Assembly: GCA_027943245.1 (NCBI GenBank)
Contig: JANDJZ010000008.1
Location: 280,697-344,696, forward strand
Origin: Acanthamoeba sp. SK_2022b
Taxonomy: Eukaryota > Discosea > Longamoebia > Acanthamoebidae
Reading direction: 5' to 3'
DNA: 64,000 nt
Of the stretch, positions 24,101 to 34,776 are shown in pieces. Positions within the stretch are counted from its first letter, which is position 1, and every line of letters begins with the position of its first letter. Made by a program: the position numbers and the translations under genes. The notes below the pieces were generated by a model. The model was given only the letters and a program-made list of their open reading frames with translations, made no database searches and was not told the origin of the DNA.

Positions 24101-24343
24101 TAACTGTTGGGTACAACTACTGTGCAGCTGGCGAACAAGACCGACCTGAGAGCTGAGCGTCAGGTGAAGCAGCAGGAAGGCGAGGAGCTGGCAGCCAAGT
24201 GGGATGACGCCATCTTCTTCGAGGTCAGCGCTCTCACCAACGAAAACCTGGACGCCGCCTTCGTCGAGGTCGTCCTGGAAATCAGAAGCGCCGAAGATGC
24301 TAGTAATGCCGAGCACGGGTGGTACACCGCTCTCCAAGAGTAG
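21153..24343 (+). CDS. EF-hand protein fused to an atypical Ras-like GTPase
   Basis: The N-terminus is a short coiled coil (EEENVRLRAEKQRLLDRLAL). An EF-hand region follows: IDAVGFRQMAWVLGEDLSEA and then a full loop, DLDGSGGLSLTEL, with Ca-binding Asp/Ser/Glu positions. A middle part of about 300 residues (for example FTLDPEIAGATRQEL and VNLLAAFRDLDLKLKLDDME) resembles nothing I recognise. It continues in frame over intron 23195-23278 (phase 1 on both sides) into a small GTPase: P-loop GPPNVGKSS, G4 LANKTD, G5 EVSAL. The G3 region reads DIAANE instead of DTAGQE, so the Gly and catalytic Gln are missing. The end (WYTALQE) has no Cys for prenylation. EF-hand plus GTPase in one chain recalls RASEF/CRACR2A or Miro. 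If the junction is wrong, the GTPase is a separate gene from ATG 23290. Confidence 0.7.
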
Positions 24344-24436
24344 TTGGGCTGGCCTTTGCACACAAGCTTGTGCACTGCATACAAATATGAAAATTTCCTC
24401 TCCCCCTCCTATCTACATACGCCGTGTCTCTCCAGC

Positions 24437-27241
24437 CTAAGCCGCCTCGCATGTGCCGCGCCACTTGCCCTTGTTGGCCAGAAGAAGTGCGTGCTGCGGG
24501 CTTAACGCGGGAAAGTAACCAACCAGGGCCGAGAAGAGGGGTTCCAGCACCACCTCAATGAAGTTGGCCGTCATTTGCTCCTGCAACGTTCAGGAAACGC
24601 TTCAGCTTGCCGTGAGGCACAAGAGAGGTGTACAGGGAATGTTCGCACCATTTTAACGGTGGACTTGTCCATGCCGGGCGAGATCGGCCCGCCGGCTTGT
24701 CTCTCCAGCTCGCCCTGAGCCAGGAACTCTTCCGTCACCTTGACTGCCCATCGAGAGGCCACCTCCCTGCCATGCACGACGTTGCGGGTGAGAATTGGGA
24801 GCAAATGCTGGTGTCCACAGACAGACCATGGCTTAGCCTGATTGCTGATATCAGCTGTGTGAAGCAGTATCTTCATCATCAACTGGCGATCCTCCTTCAC
24901 ATCTGGCCTCAGCGATATGCTAGAGCCCGTGTGGGCGCACGTTCTAACAGAGAGGAGAAAGCGACGTGAGCACGAACAGGTGGCGAGCAGAGTTGTGGGC
25001 TGTAAAGTGTTCGGGTTTACCGGGCCTTGAAGAGGTTGGTGGACTCGAAATGGTAGCTCATGTCGGTACCGAGCACGTTCTTGATTATGGTGGACCGCAC
25101 CTCCCTGAATTGCTCCTTGCTGAGATGCGCAAAGATGTTGGCATCGGCCGCCGGGCTGTTCAGGATGCGGAAGAGCGTGGTGACGTGGTGGTTCTCCAGC
25201 ACCGACACGTCATTGTACAACAACGCGAACGGCGTCAAGTTGTTCACTTGAAACGCGTTGTTGGTTCCTTTGTGTGGCGTGTGTCGTGAGATGTATGCGC
25301 CGTAGGCCCTATTACGAAAATACTACTAATAAACAAAATGGGTACCTGGATGGGAAAGGTCGTGGCACAGGGCTGAGACCAGCAAGGCGAAGACGTCCAG
25401 TTCGGTGAGAAAGTTGACTGCGTCGGTGATGAACTGGGCGCAAAGAATAATTTCAAAATTTGTTTTAAAAATCAAAGAGAAATGAGGTGGAAGAGAGGTG
25501 GGGCGAAAGAGTAGCAAAGCAGGGGTTGGTACAAGGAGCGAGTAGACCGTCTGGAGGACATCGAAGGCATGGACAAAATTGTGGTAGGGATTGGCCTGGT
25601 AGTGCTGCCTCACCTCCCGTACAAAGTTGGAGAACACCGGCAGCGGCACCTGCACACATGTGACCGTCGACCCGGGTGAGCCGGGCAACGCTCTCCCATC
25701 CTCGCCAACCGAAAAGAGAGAGAAGCGCAGGGCAGCGCACGTTGAGCAGATTGAGCAGCTGCAGCTCGGCGTTGAAGATCTGAGGGACCAGCGATTCGAG
25801 CGTGTCCTCCGAACAATCAAACACGTTAAAATGCCAGCTCTTGAGCGTTCCTGCAAGTCAACGATGGCGGGCACGGGCCAGTGGAGTGAGTCACACCCAC
25901 GCATCCATTTAGCACGCATGCGCGGGAGGGATGACGCGTACTGCCGGCCTGGCTGAGGGAGAGGGACCGCTTGTGGGGGCCGGAAGGCGGGGAAGGCAGG
26001 AGGAAATCGCCGAGAGACGGACGGCGCGTGTAGGTCTCGACAATCCACTCGCGCGTGACCTGGTCCATGCACTTGTCCCTGAACAGGTCCTCGCTCTACC
26101 CTCCCGCACCCACCAGCAGTAGCACATGTGTGAGCTTTATCTCTTCTCCCCATCTCCATTCCTATTTGATTGGATGGCGTGGGGAGGGCCGTACGGGCTG
26201 GAAGACTGTGGACTCGGAAGAGTGGAGGTCCTGCAGGAGGCGCACCACTAGCCGACTCAGCTCGGGATAGTCGGCCGCAAACTAATGTAATGGCGCACCA
26301 CAAGACAGATACCTTACAGCGTCAGCCAATCCGCACGCACACGCACACGACGCACACGCACATAGAGAGACGTGGATGCGGTACCGAGCGGCCCTGCTTA
26401 TCGAGCTCGAGAAGGACGCCCTCCACTACGGACAGATGCAGAGAGGAACCGATCTTGTCTTCACCTCTTTGCTTCAGCTCAGCTTCATCGTGATGGAGGC
26501 GGTCATGACCATGGGCCTCCTTGTCATCTTCGTCGTAGTCGCCTCCGTTACTGTCCCGATCGCTGGGGGCGGGCTCCGTCTTCAGGCGGAGCTGGTCGGA
26601 GAGCGATTGCCATGAGGAAGACGAGGAGGGAGAAGCCGACTGAATCTGATTACGAGCGCGCGCGTAGGCCATGTGGGCCTGCAGCCTGCGACGGAGCAGG
26701 CAAGGCGGCACCACGTCCACGCTCGCCACGTCGGCCACACCGCCGATCCCCAGCAGCATCTCTGTGTCGCCCTCGCTCAGGCTGCGCTGGCTCACCACTG
26801 CACAGACACATGTGCACAACGGCCTCGCTCACAGGGTGAGAGAGGCAACAACACTAGACGAGGTGGGTTTTCTTCCACTTGGAAGAAAGGGAAGTGCGCA
26901 CCCATGACGGGTAGGTTGTGGGCTAGCGCCAACGGGAGCACGTCGGGGTGGAGCACGTCGGCCAGGCCGAACCCGCCCTCTGGCCCCACGTGCACGACCG
27001 CCATTCCGTCGGGCCCAGCCTGCTCCACCACTCGCGCCATGCTGGTTCGCTCCGCCGCCACCGCCTCCACTGTCCTCAGACATAAGATAACAAAACCTTG
27101 TGACGGAACAGAGGCGGGGGATTTACCATGAAGAGGGAGAGATGCGCGGAGCCAGCATAAGATTTCTTCTGACGACGAAAGCACCAATACGCGGCCTCCA
27201 TGATTTTGGCAACCAGTACCACCACTATTCCTCACTCGCAT
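24437..27241 (-). CDS. 3',5'-cyclic nucleotide phosphodiesterase with receiver-like N-terminus
   Basis: A class I PDE hydrolysing cAMP and/or cGMP. The catalytic domain shows the metal-binding signature in order: HNFVHAFDV, LVSALCHDLSHPG, then FRILNSPAADANIFAHLSKE and LLHTADISNQAKPW, and it ends in FSALVGYFP close to the stop. The first two exons (from ATG 27239-27241) read RVLVLSSSEEILCWLRASLP and GPDGMAVVHVGPEGGF, with a later VDVVPPCLLRRRLQAHM. This follows the alternating strand/helix plan of a receiver domain as in PDE8 and Dictyostelium RegA, but the phospho-acceptor Asp is not present in the expected strand. A charged, Ser/Asp-rich linker joins the two domains. No membrane segment. About ten exons. 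Convergent with the EF-hand/GTPase gene (93 bases between stops). The substrate cannot be told from sequence. Confidence 0.85.
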
Positions 27242-27347
27242 GCTTGTGATTTGTTAGATTGAAGACTTGGTGCTTGGGTCAGGTTCAGATTTCTTCTTTC
27301 CAGGAGGGAACAGTGTCATAGCAACATTCTTTGCACACGTGCCGGGG

Positions 27348-27477
27348 AAAAGATTCACGAAATGGGCCTTTTTAATTTTCAGAGGTCCAGGGCGGAGGCA
27401 GGGAGGGCATCACGTTTGAGGAGCACCTCGAGCACGCCGCCCACGAGATACAGCGATCCCGTCACCAACACGCGCGT
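27348..27477 (-). repeat. 130-base inverted copy shared with the second FPGS gene (copy A)
   Basis: Read on the minus strand, these 130 bases match plus-strand 44254-44383 at every position. They cover the last 33 codons, the stop codon and the first part of the 3' untranslated region. Weaker but clear similarity continues about 90-100 bases further downstream in both copies. Confidence 0.93.
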
Positions 27478-28396
27478 CCGTCTCTTTGATTCCTCGGCGC
27501 CGCGCAGGTGAGGTGTTTCAACATCGTGGCCCGGATGCCACCGCTCGTGGAGGCGTATCACCAAATCGAGAGCTGTCGGGATCGAATCGGCTACGCTTAC
27601 CTCCGTCAGAGCTTGGCCGTAGAGTTGCGCGAGTTGCCGCCAGGTGTCGGCTTGCGCCTGCTGCCATGGGTGGCCGTCGGCCGACGGCTCCATGCCGTTA
27701 ACGAGGGCCTGGGAGACGGGAGCTCGCTCATCGGCAGCTCGGGCGGTGGCGAATGTGCTGAAGATCACCGCGTCAAACGGCACTGCCCATCGTCGACCAG
27801 TGCCCGCCATGGTGGCAGCAAGCTTGGCGAGCAGCTTTGCGGCGGATCGGTTTTGGTTGCAGTTGAAGATCAGCACGCGTCGTTCCTCCTCGCCGTTACT
27901 ATCCTGGTCGCGGGGCGGCAAGGAGCACGAATCGACAAACCACCGGGCGCAGGCCTCCATGCTTTCCTCAGTGTGAGCCCCGTCCAGATGCAGCCACAGT
28001 CCATCGCCGTTGTCGTGGAGCAGTTTGGAAGGGAGCCGAAGCAGCTGTGCTCGGCCCGGCCATCGGCATTCGCGGAGCCCCTTTTCGAAGCCAGCGGGCA
28101 GCGCTGAAGGCACAGTGTTGTTGTGCAGGAAGGGGGCAAGGTCTTCCTGATGCTCGTCCGACAATGACAGGCGCTCCACATTTCTTTGAAGCCACTGACG
28201 GCAGAGAGCCACCGCGAGGGATGCGTTGTTCTTCTGGAACTCGCCGAGAAGCCCTACAAAAGTGAATGACGAGAAGAAGATGAGCGTTCTCGATGCCACT
28301 ACAGTGCAGCGCTAGGTGACGGCGGGCGCTTACCGAGGGCGATGTGGTTCCTACTCCAAGCCTCGATAGAAGGCACTACTTTTAGGTCTACCTGAG

Positions 28397-28459
<63 letters not shown>

Positions 28460-29802
28460 ACACACACACACACACACCACACACACAATGTGTTGTCAGA
28501 TTCATGTCAGCTGCAGTACGTTCAGGAGGGTCGGCCGCAGGTGTGCAATGGGCGACAAGACACGCAACGAGGACCTACCTTCTTGGTTGCAGCTTGTTCC
28601 ATGATACTCCGCATCGCTTCTTCATTTTGAGGTACCGTGTATGCCGGCACCCCAGGCTGCATGTCGATATTTATACCAAGCGTCAAGCCAGTTTGCATCG
28701 CGCGTGTTGCTGTGAAGGACAGGGAGGTGCCTTGAAAATGCCGGCCTTCTCGTAGGCGATTTCGGTGAGGGTGTCGCCCAGCACCTTTTGATGGTCATAG
28801 CCCAGCGAGGAGATTCCACAAACGTCGGGATGCACCACATTCGTGGCGTCCGTGCGCCCGCCCACGCCCACCTCCACCAGCGCCACATCCACCTGTGCGT
28901 TGAGAGCAACCACTCCGCAAAAGTCGGTGGGTCCATTCTGTGCAGTGTATACTGGGGCTGACGGGAAACCTTCTCTCTGATGAACACGTTGATGGACATC
29001 AGCGTTAAGAAGCGAAAGTAGGCCGGCATCCCTGGCACTTCACCGCCCTCCTGCCGGCATCCATCACCACGTGGTAAGACCAGCTGCTATCTGGGCCTCA
29101 TCACGTGCTGAAAGGACGTTGGTACCCGGTTCGTATGGAGCCTGTCCCACGTATCCCAAAAGTATTTGGCGAACACCACCCTCTCGAGGGGCCTGCCACC
29201 GAGCCTGATCCTCTCTCTACCAGAGACCTCACATCGGCTAAGAGGACATCACCGAGCGGAAGCACTTCGGAGATACACAGGGTCCATACCGAACATCGAC
29301 GAGGTGAGGAGAGGTGAAGAGACCCGTGTGGAGGCCGTAGCCCCGTCGCAGGACGCTCTCTGCGAAGGCGCACGTGGAGCCCTTGCCCTTGGTGCCGGCA
29401 ATATGGATGCACGACAGCTGCTCCACCTACACTGCGCCATCAGCTGGTTCGTCTTTGCTGACGTTCTCACTGCGCCGGCCTGCTACGCTGCAAAACAGAA
29501 AGCAGCCAAAGGTAGGAGCGCACGTCTAGCTCTAAGTGGCGGAGGAGAGCCAACATTTCGCGGCGCAGGTCTACCTCCCTGTTGCTGCGTCGCTCGCGCG
29601 CCCATGCCTCCATGGCCTGCGCGTTCGACACAAGCGAGCCAAGGGCCACTACTGCCCCCTGCACCACAGTTTGGCGGCCGCACAGAATAAATAGAAAGAT
29701 GAGAGGGAAAGGGTACGTCGAAGGTGCGGTCAGTGTGCAGCTCGTGCCGTTGAAAGTAACTCTTCGTTCGCAAGCTGGGGACGTGAGCGTAAGGAGGATC
29801 AT
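27379..29802 (-). CDS. FPGS: Folylpolyglutamate synthase, copy 1
   Basis: Adds glutamates to folates, keeping them in the cytosol and mitochondria. Exons in order: helix [20 protein letters not shown]; the P-loop exon [89 protein letters not shown]; then a long last exon 27379-28260 with [34 protein letters not shown] and [20 protein letters not shown]. These are the ATP, folate and glutamate binding parts of the Mur-ligase-like fold; all key motifs are intact. It ends [19 protein letters not shown], the same as copy 2. The start is uncertain: the frame opens at ATG 29800-29802, but an in-frame intron may remove part of the first 35 codons. One intron holds a long CA tract. It lies upstream of the phosphodiesterase gene on the same strand. 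Confidence 0.88.
28398..28487. repeat. (CA)n microsatellite in an FPGS copy 1 intron
   Basis: About 44 CA units with two CCA interruptions near 28458 and 28478. Confidence 0.95.
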
Positions 29803-30099
29803 GGCAGAGTGCCCACCTTGCCCACCTCCGCATACTGTACTCTGAACACAAAGAAAACAAAAATAAAACCGCGTTCCATTCTTGGCATGGTTTCGCAGCT
29901 TTCTTTGTCCTCCTGTCTCCAATTTTTTAAGCGCGGTTTTGTGCACCAGACATAGGTTCTCCCTGGGTGGTTGTTGCAATGGACGAGTTAAGCAAGGAGG
30001 CAATATGGTGCCCTTTTTTCGGTCACGTAGCGACAGACTAACGGGTGATGTACAGTGTAGAGCATCAAAGTGAGATGAGAGAAGGAGCTCCGATGATGG
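29803..30099. other. Spacer between FPGS copy 1 and the RasGEF gene
   Basis: About 300 bases of lower GC content separate the RasGEF stop from the FPGS start; both genes are on the minus strand. It should hold the RasGEF 3' untranslated region and the FPGS promoter. No ORF with a recognisable product was seen. Confidence 0.35.
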
Positions 30100-32801
30100 T
30101 CAGAGTTGGGCGTGCAGCGAGGAGGGCTCAATGGCCTCAGACTTTTTGTACAGGATGTCCTCGGGCAGGACGAGGAGCTTGTTGAGCGAGAGCTGCCGCT
30201 CGGGCTCAGGCTTGAGATCGTAGTTGCCATTTCGCTGCCACTTGGCCACCTGCAGGATGATGTCACCCTGCATCACCAGCTTTTCGAAGTTGATAAGCTC
30301 GTCGGCGCGATTGGCGTTGCCCTCATCGATGAAGGTAAGGTCTCTAAGATATACACCTGTATGTGCACTCGTTGTCAACACCAGAGCGAGCATTGCAGCA
30401 GTGACTGTGGCTTGTAAGTACCCAGATACGGAACAACTGGCGCCGTGGTGAACTCTTCCCTCTGCAGCAGATCGCGGTAGTGCTTGTAGTTGCCCTTGTT
30501 TTCCATCAGCGTATCCAGGGTATCCAGTGATTGTTTCGTGCTCTCGTTGACGCCCTGCTCGTGGTGTGGCAGAAAGAGGCTTAGACACGGACACCAGGTT
30601 TAGATGGGGTGGGGGGAGCCGTACCATCCAGGTCAGTTTGAGCCGACGAACAGCAGAGTTGTTGAGCCCCGCAAGCACAGCCATGAGAGAGCTGAAGTTG
30701 CGCAGGTCGCGGCACGCCTCGGCCAGCTTGACGAACCGCTTCACCATGGTCGCTCGCTTCTTGAGGTCGTTGCACATTACAATGCTCGACGACACCCAAT
30801 ACGACACCTGCATGCGCGTAGCATTGGGACAGACCAGCTGATAAGCAGGTAGGCCAATTGGAGAGAGGGAGAGGGAGAGAGAGAGAGAGAAGAGAAAGAT
30901 TGGCCAAGTCGGATGCGAACCGTGTTAAACCGCTCGACCACGGCCACAATATGAGGGGAGGTCTTCCTGCGGGTGTCGTTTCTTCGCCACGCAAGATTGT
31001 GAAATTCCCAAGGCTGAATGGCGAGAAACATGGACGATTCGATGAGGGTCATCTGCTCGGCGAGCTCCCTGACGTCCCACGTTAGGACGTCCGGTCGGCC
31101 TGCGCTCTTGCCCCTCTTCTCTTTCGAAAGGATAGGGCTTGCTCGTGGCGCTTCCTTCGCTTTCTAAGGAAAACGAGGCCAGCAGTTGTGAGCGCTCTTC
31201 TCCCAAGCGCCAGCCGGGAGCAGGCTTCGCCCGAGCTCATATGGCGTACCCGTAGCATGGTGAGCTTGACTCGGTTGACTTCAGTGGGATAGCTCTCGGC
31301 CATATGAGCAAGCATCACGAGCAACTGCTTGAAGGACCGGCTGTTGGCGGGAGGCTGGTGTGCCTTGTGCACGCATTGATAGAAGTCCCTTGCAAAGGCC
31401 TCCTCCACCCACGCCCCTACGAAGTACACGCAACTGGTATGGCGCAATGGCGGGGAAGCACCGCGTAAGCAACTCTGCCAACTCGAGGCCACATCTTCCC
31501 AGCTGAGACACACGTACTTCCTCTGCTTCTCCTGTGGCGTTGTACGCTTGCCTCGCTTGGGTGGATTGCGGTAGCTGGCCGAGAGAAAGAGGAGTGAGTG
31601 AAGCGCAGCATGGGGTGGAATGTGAGGTACGGCGCAGAGAATTGGGGGGGGGGGCGAACAAGAACGAAGAGCGACGTACAATTCGTCGACCAAAGAGAGG
31701 AGGCGTTCGGTGGGGGCGTGTTGTCGGTAGGCGCTGATGAAGGCACGACCCACTCCGCTCACCTCCACCTCGGGCACTGAGGCCCGAGGGCTCGTCATGG
31801 TAGTGTTGTTCTGTTGTTCTTCCGTGCCTTGGTGTTCTCCTCGAGGAGCGCTTGCCCTCTCTGTTGCAAGGTACGTAGGAGGTTGAGACCACGTTCGCAT
31901 CTCTACAGTGATGGAACACCAGATTTTCATCCAAGGGGAAGTACCGGTGAGACGCACTTCCTTGTTGATGATCCACTGCACCATACGCTCGAAGGTGGCG
32001 GCCTGGAGGCATCTCTTGCCATCCTCCTTGCCATAGACAGCACCCTTGGTCTTGTGGATCTTGGCCCCGCCGTCGGTTCGATCTCGCTTGCTGCCCTTCT
32101 TCTTGGGGGGCTCTTTATTCCGCTTGTGCTCGTCGGCGCTGCCGCCCCCTTCGGAGAGGTCTGACTCCGACGTGAAGGAGGAACGACGCGACGAAGACGA
32201 AGACATGGCGGAAGAGGGGGTCGGGGAAGGCAGGGGCGAGTTGGAGCTGTCGCCGGTGTGGTGAGACCACCCGCCGGCCTCCACCACCTCCTTTAGGCTC
32301 ACCACCATCGCCCCCACGCTCGTACTTCCCGCAGCCTCAGCCCATCCGGCCGCTTGTCGTGGGCTCATGCACGAGGCGCCGCCGCGCATCGCGTGTACGG
32401 GGCCAGGAGCCTGCTCTCGTCGATTGTGGTGCAGAGCCACCTCAGGCAGGGACGCTGAGCAGTCCTCCCATGTGGGCAACACGCTGCGCCTTTCCATCAC
32501 TTCTTGCATTGTGCTCTTGGGGCCTGGTTGCGGTACCCAGAGAGAGTGTGTGGACCAAGTAGGCGATGGTGCTAAGGACTTCCTTTGTAGGGTGTGCGCC
32601 AGAGCGCGAAACAAAGGGACATTTGAGGCTGCATGCTGGGTCACCGCCAATCGTGCGATCACCACCCACCCGGAACACAGGACGCTTCTCCAGATATGGA
32701 AAAGATATAGTAGTAGCGTGCTCCTCATCGGCCGCGGCTGCCAATTCGTAACCGGCGTGCGTTTGGCTTGGTTCTCGTTTCCTAGAGGCTGATCGTTTGC
32801 T
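30100..32801 (-). CDS. Ras guanine nucleotide exchange factor (REM + Cdc25 domains)
   Basis: RasGEFs load Ras-type GTPases with GTP at membranes. The N-terminal RasGEF_N (REM) part is seen at KGAVYGKEDGKRCLQAATFE and MVQWIINKEV and continues as FKQLLVMLAHMAESYPTEVN. The catalytic Cdc25 domain follows: LTWDVRELAEQMTLIESSMF, LAIQPWEFHNLAW, VVERFNTV, IVMCNDLKKRATMVKRFVKL, LRNFSSLMAVLAGLNNSAVR, VPYLGTYLRDLTFIDEGN, ending in QLSLNKLLVLPEDILYKKSE. Between the first exons and REM is a Ser/Pro-rich, then Lys-rich linker. About nine exons. The first supported exon starts at 32801 behind a CACCAG acceptor, so the true start codon lies further upstream; ATG 32985-32987 with a phase-compatible donor is a candidate. 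A (GA)n tract lies in an intron near 30862-30890. Confidence 0.85.
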
Positions 32802-33121
32802 CTGGTGCGGGAGTGACGGTCAGGGAAGAATCACGGGTTGGGCTGGTCGTGTGGTTGCCGTTTGGTAACGTGGAATTTCAACCGAGTGGGCGATGGCGGC
32901 AAAACGCCGAGCTTGGCCTTCCAGCAAGGGTTTCGTTGCTGCTTGTTCAGGGACTCGTCGGTCCGTCCCCCCCCCCCTTTGGTGCATGGGTCTGCTCAAC
33001 GGCGTGGCCACGCCGTTCCACGTTTGCTTTCTCCAGACCGTTTTACAAGGAAATTATTTAGCCTTGAGAAAAATAATTTACGCAAGGAAATGGTCTCGAG
33101 AAAAAACATCTGCCGTCAAGG
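32802..33121. other. Divergent region 5' of the RasGEF and small membrane ORF
   Basis: 320 bases between the first supported RasGEF exon (minus) and the short ORF at 33122 (plus). It may hold the RasGEF first exon (minus, ATG 32985-32987) and an 11-base C run near 32968. Nothing else was identified. Confidence 0.3.
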
Positions 33122-33417
33122 ATGAAGCTGAGCGAACACGCACAAGAGTTTTGGTCTTCGTATCTGCGACTGGGCAAAACGCAAAAGATCTTCTTTGGTC
33201 TGTTTCTCATCGGCTGCGGCGTTGCCGGCCTCTACGGTGACTCTCTTGTCGCCCCCGACACAAATCACCAGCAAAAACCGGCCATCGAGCGAACAAGGTA
33301 GGGCGGTTCCTACCTTGACCTTCGCCAAAGGATTGTACCACTTATCAAGAGCCTCTCCTCTTTTTTTCTTTTCCTTGGCCCAGCGGCTCAAGGCAGACCG
33401 GAAGGGACCAGGCTTAG
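33122..33417 (+). CDS. Short single-pass membrane protein, hypothetical
   Basis: An ATG at 33122 opens 59 codons to a TAG at 33299-33301. Spliced at G|GTAGGG (33298/33299) to the acceptor after a long T-rich tract at 33383, the protein would be 69 residues and end at TAG 33415-33417. The N-terminus is polar/amphipathic (MKLSEHAQEFWSSYLRLG), then one hydrophobic helix, IFFGLFLIGCGVAGLYG, and a polar tail. This layout fits small mitochondrial inner-membrane complex subunits, but no family is recognised. The frame also joins in phase (2) to a cryptic acceptor at 33523, so it might instead be a 5' exon of the following F-box gene. Confidence 0.4.
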
Positions 33418-33535
33418 GGCCCGGCGTGGCACGTCACCTTTGTCTCTCTTTTTCACCTAAATACTGCACTTCAGTTCATCAGCTGCAGCCCCCAACTTGG
33501 CGTCTATTCTAGAATAAGTGCAGCAAGAGCACACC

Positions 33536-34318
33536 ATGGAGATGTTTTCGAGATTCTTCTCTCGGCGGAGCACCAGCTCACCGCCCGCTGCCCCTGCATC
33601 TCCCCACCCCCCCTTCTTTTTTGGGCTTCGCTTCGTACTCGTACGAAGAGCATAAGGAGATCCAAGCCTTCGGGCCAGCTCCATCTCAGCCTCAGTTCCC
33701 GTGGCAATTCCAAGCCTCCACCAACGCCGCGAAGCTTGCCGAGGTACGCGAACGCCGACTTGCCAAAGCCGAAGAGAAGCGTAGGAAGGAGCAAGCAGCA
33801 AAGCCCCCAGCAGCGGAAGAAGAAAAACAAGGTACTCTGGCTCTCTCCTTGGGTGCCTTTCTTTAGCTGCACTTCATCCCATTTCTGGCTCCCATTAGCG
33901 CCGCACCCGGCGAGCGTACCTCCGGAAGATGGCACTTGTCTCCTCGACTTGCTTCCGCGCGAGGTACCCTCACTCTCATTTCCTTGTTCAGGCCAGCCAC
34001 ACCAACGCCTGATATGTGCGCTCACTCGAGTCTTGGACTGTTGTGCGGCTGTCGGCGTGGTGGTGGCCGTCAGATCCTTTTGTACATACTGCAAGACATC
34101 GGAGAGGAGACGCTGGCAGTTGATTGTCCGCTGGTAAGTCATCAGTTCAACGACCTGGCCCATGATGAACATCTGTGGAAGCATCGTTTCATGGTCGACT
34201 TTGGTCGTCAGCCGCCCAACTTCCAGCCACCCAGCAAATACAGGTAACCTTCTTCATGTGGCTTTGTTCGTCCTCATCAGAGTGTTGTATTTTCTAACCC
34301 TTAAATTCTCGTCTTTCG

Positions 34319-34370
<52 letters not shown>

Positions 34371-34630
34371 GATTCAGTAACGTCAAATGGCACCGGCAGC
34401 CGGTGACAGCGAAGGAGGAGTACTATCACAAGGTGTGGAAGTGGTATGAGAGCTATGGTGGGAGCGTTAACGATCGCAGGGAGGTGAGGTTCACGGAGAC
34501 GGTGCAAGGATGGCTCGGCGCGAGTCCGCATGCCAACGGTCGCATGGCGCTTCTGGGCGCGATTGCTTTCTTCGATCGCCGCAGGCTGCGCCCCGGGCAC
34601 ACCAACGACAGAAGTGCTCCGCGCCTCTGA
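33536..34630 (+). CDS. F-box protein (possible base-call frameshift near the start)
   Basis: F-box proteins recruit substrates to SCF ubiquitin ligases through Skp1. The F-box is spread over two exons: GTCLLDLLPRE joined to ILLYILQDIGEETLAVDCPL, then VSHQFNDLAHDEHLWKHRF. Upstream is a charged coiled-coil exon (AAKLAEVRERRLAKAEEKRR) and downstream VKWHRQPVTAKEEYYHKVWK to a stop at 34628-34630. The substrate-binding part is short and of no known repeat type. The natural start MEMFSRFFSRRST at 33536 is in a different frame from the exon that follows. The mismatch falls in or beside runs of C7 and T6 (33605-33619) with no intron between, so a one-base homopolymer error is the simplest explanation. 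A (GTT)n tract fills the last intron. Confidence 0.65.
34318..34370. repeat. (GTT)n microsatellite in an F-box gene intron
   Basis: About 17 GTT units end seven bases before the GATTCAG acceptor. It is the reverse complement class of the CAA tract in the chaperone gene. Confidence 0.95.
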
Positions 34631-34776
34631 TGCTCAGGCGGCCTGCAATAATATTTCCTTTGGCCTTTCTCATGTTCCTGCCCATCAAAAAAAAACTCTT
34701 TTCTGGACCAAAAACAGCAAAGAAAAGAAAAAAACGAAAGCGGGAAGAGATCGCTTTGTGGGTGGTGCACAATCGA

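Noticed and set aside
23290..24343. Stand-alone Ras-family GTPase gene
   Set aside because: Possible, but the spacing to the EF-hand exon is only about 90 bases and the frame joins in phase, so a fusion was preferred.
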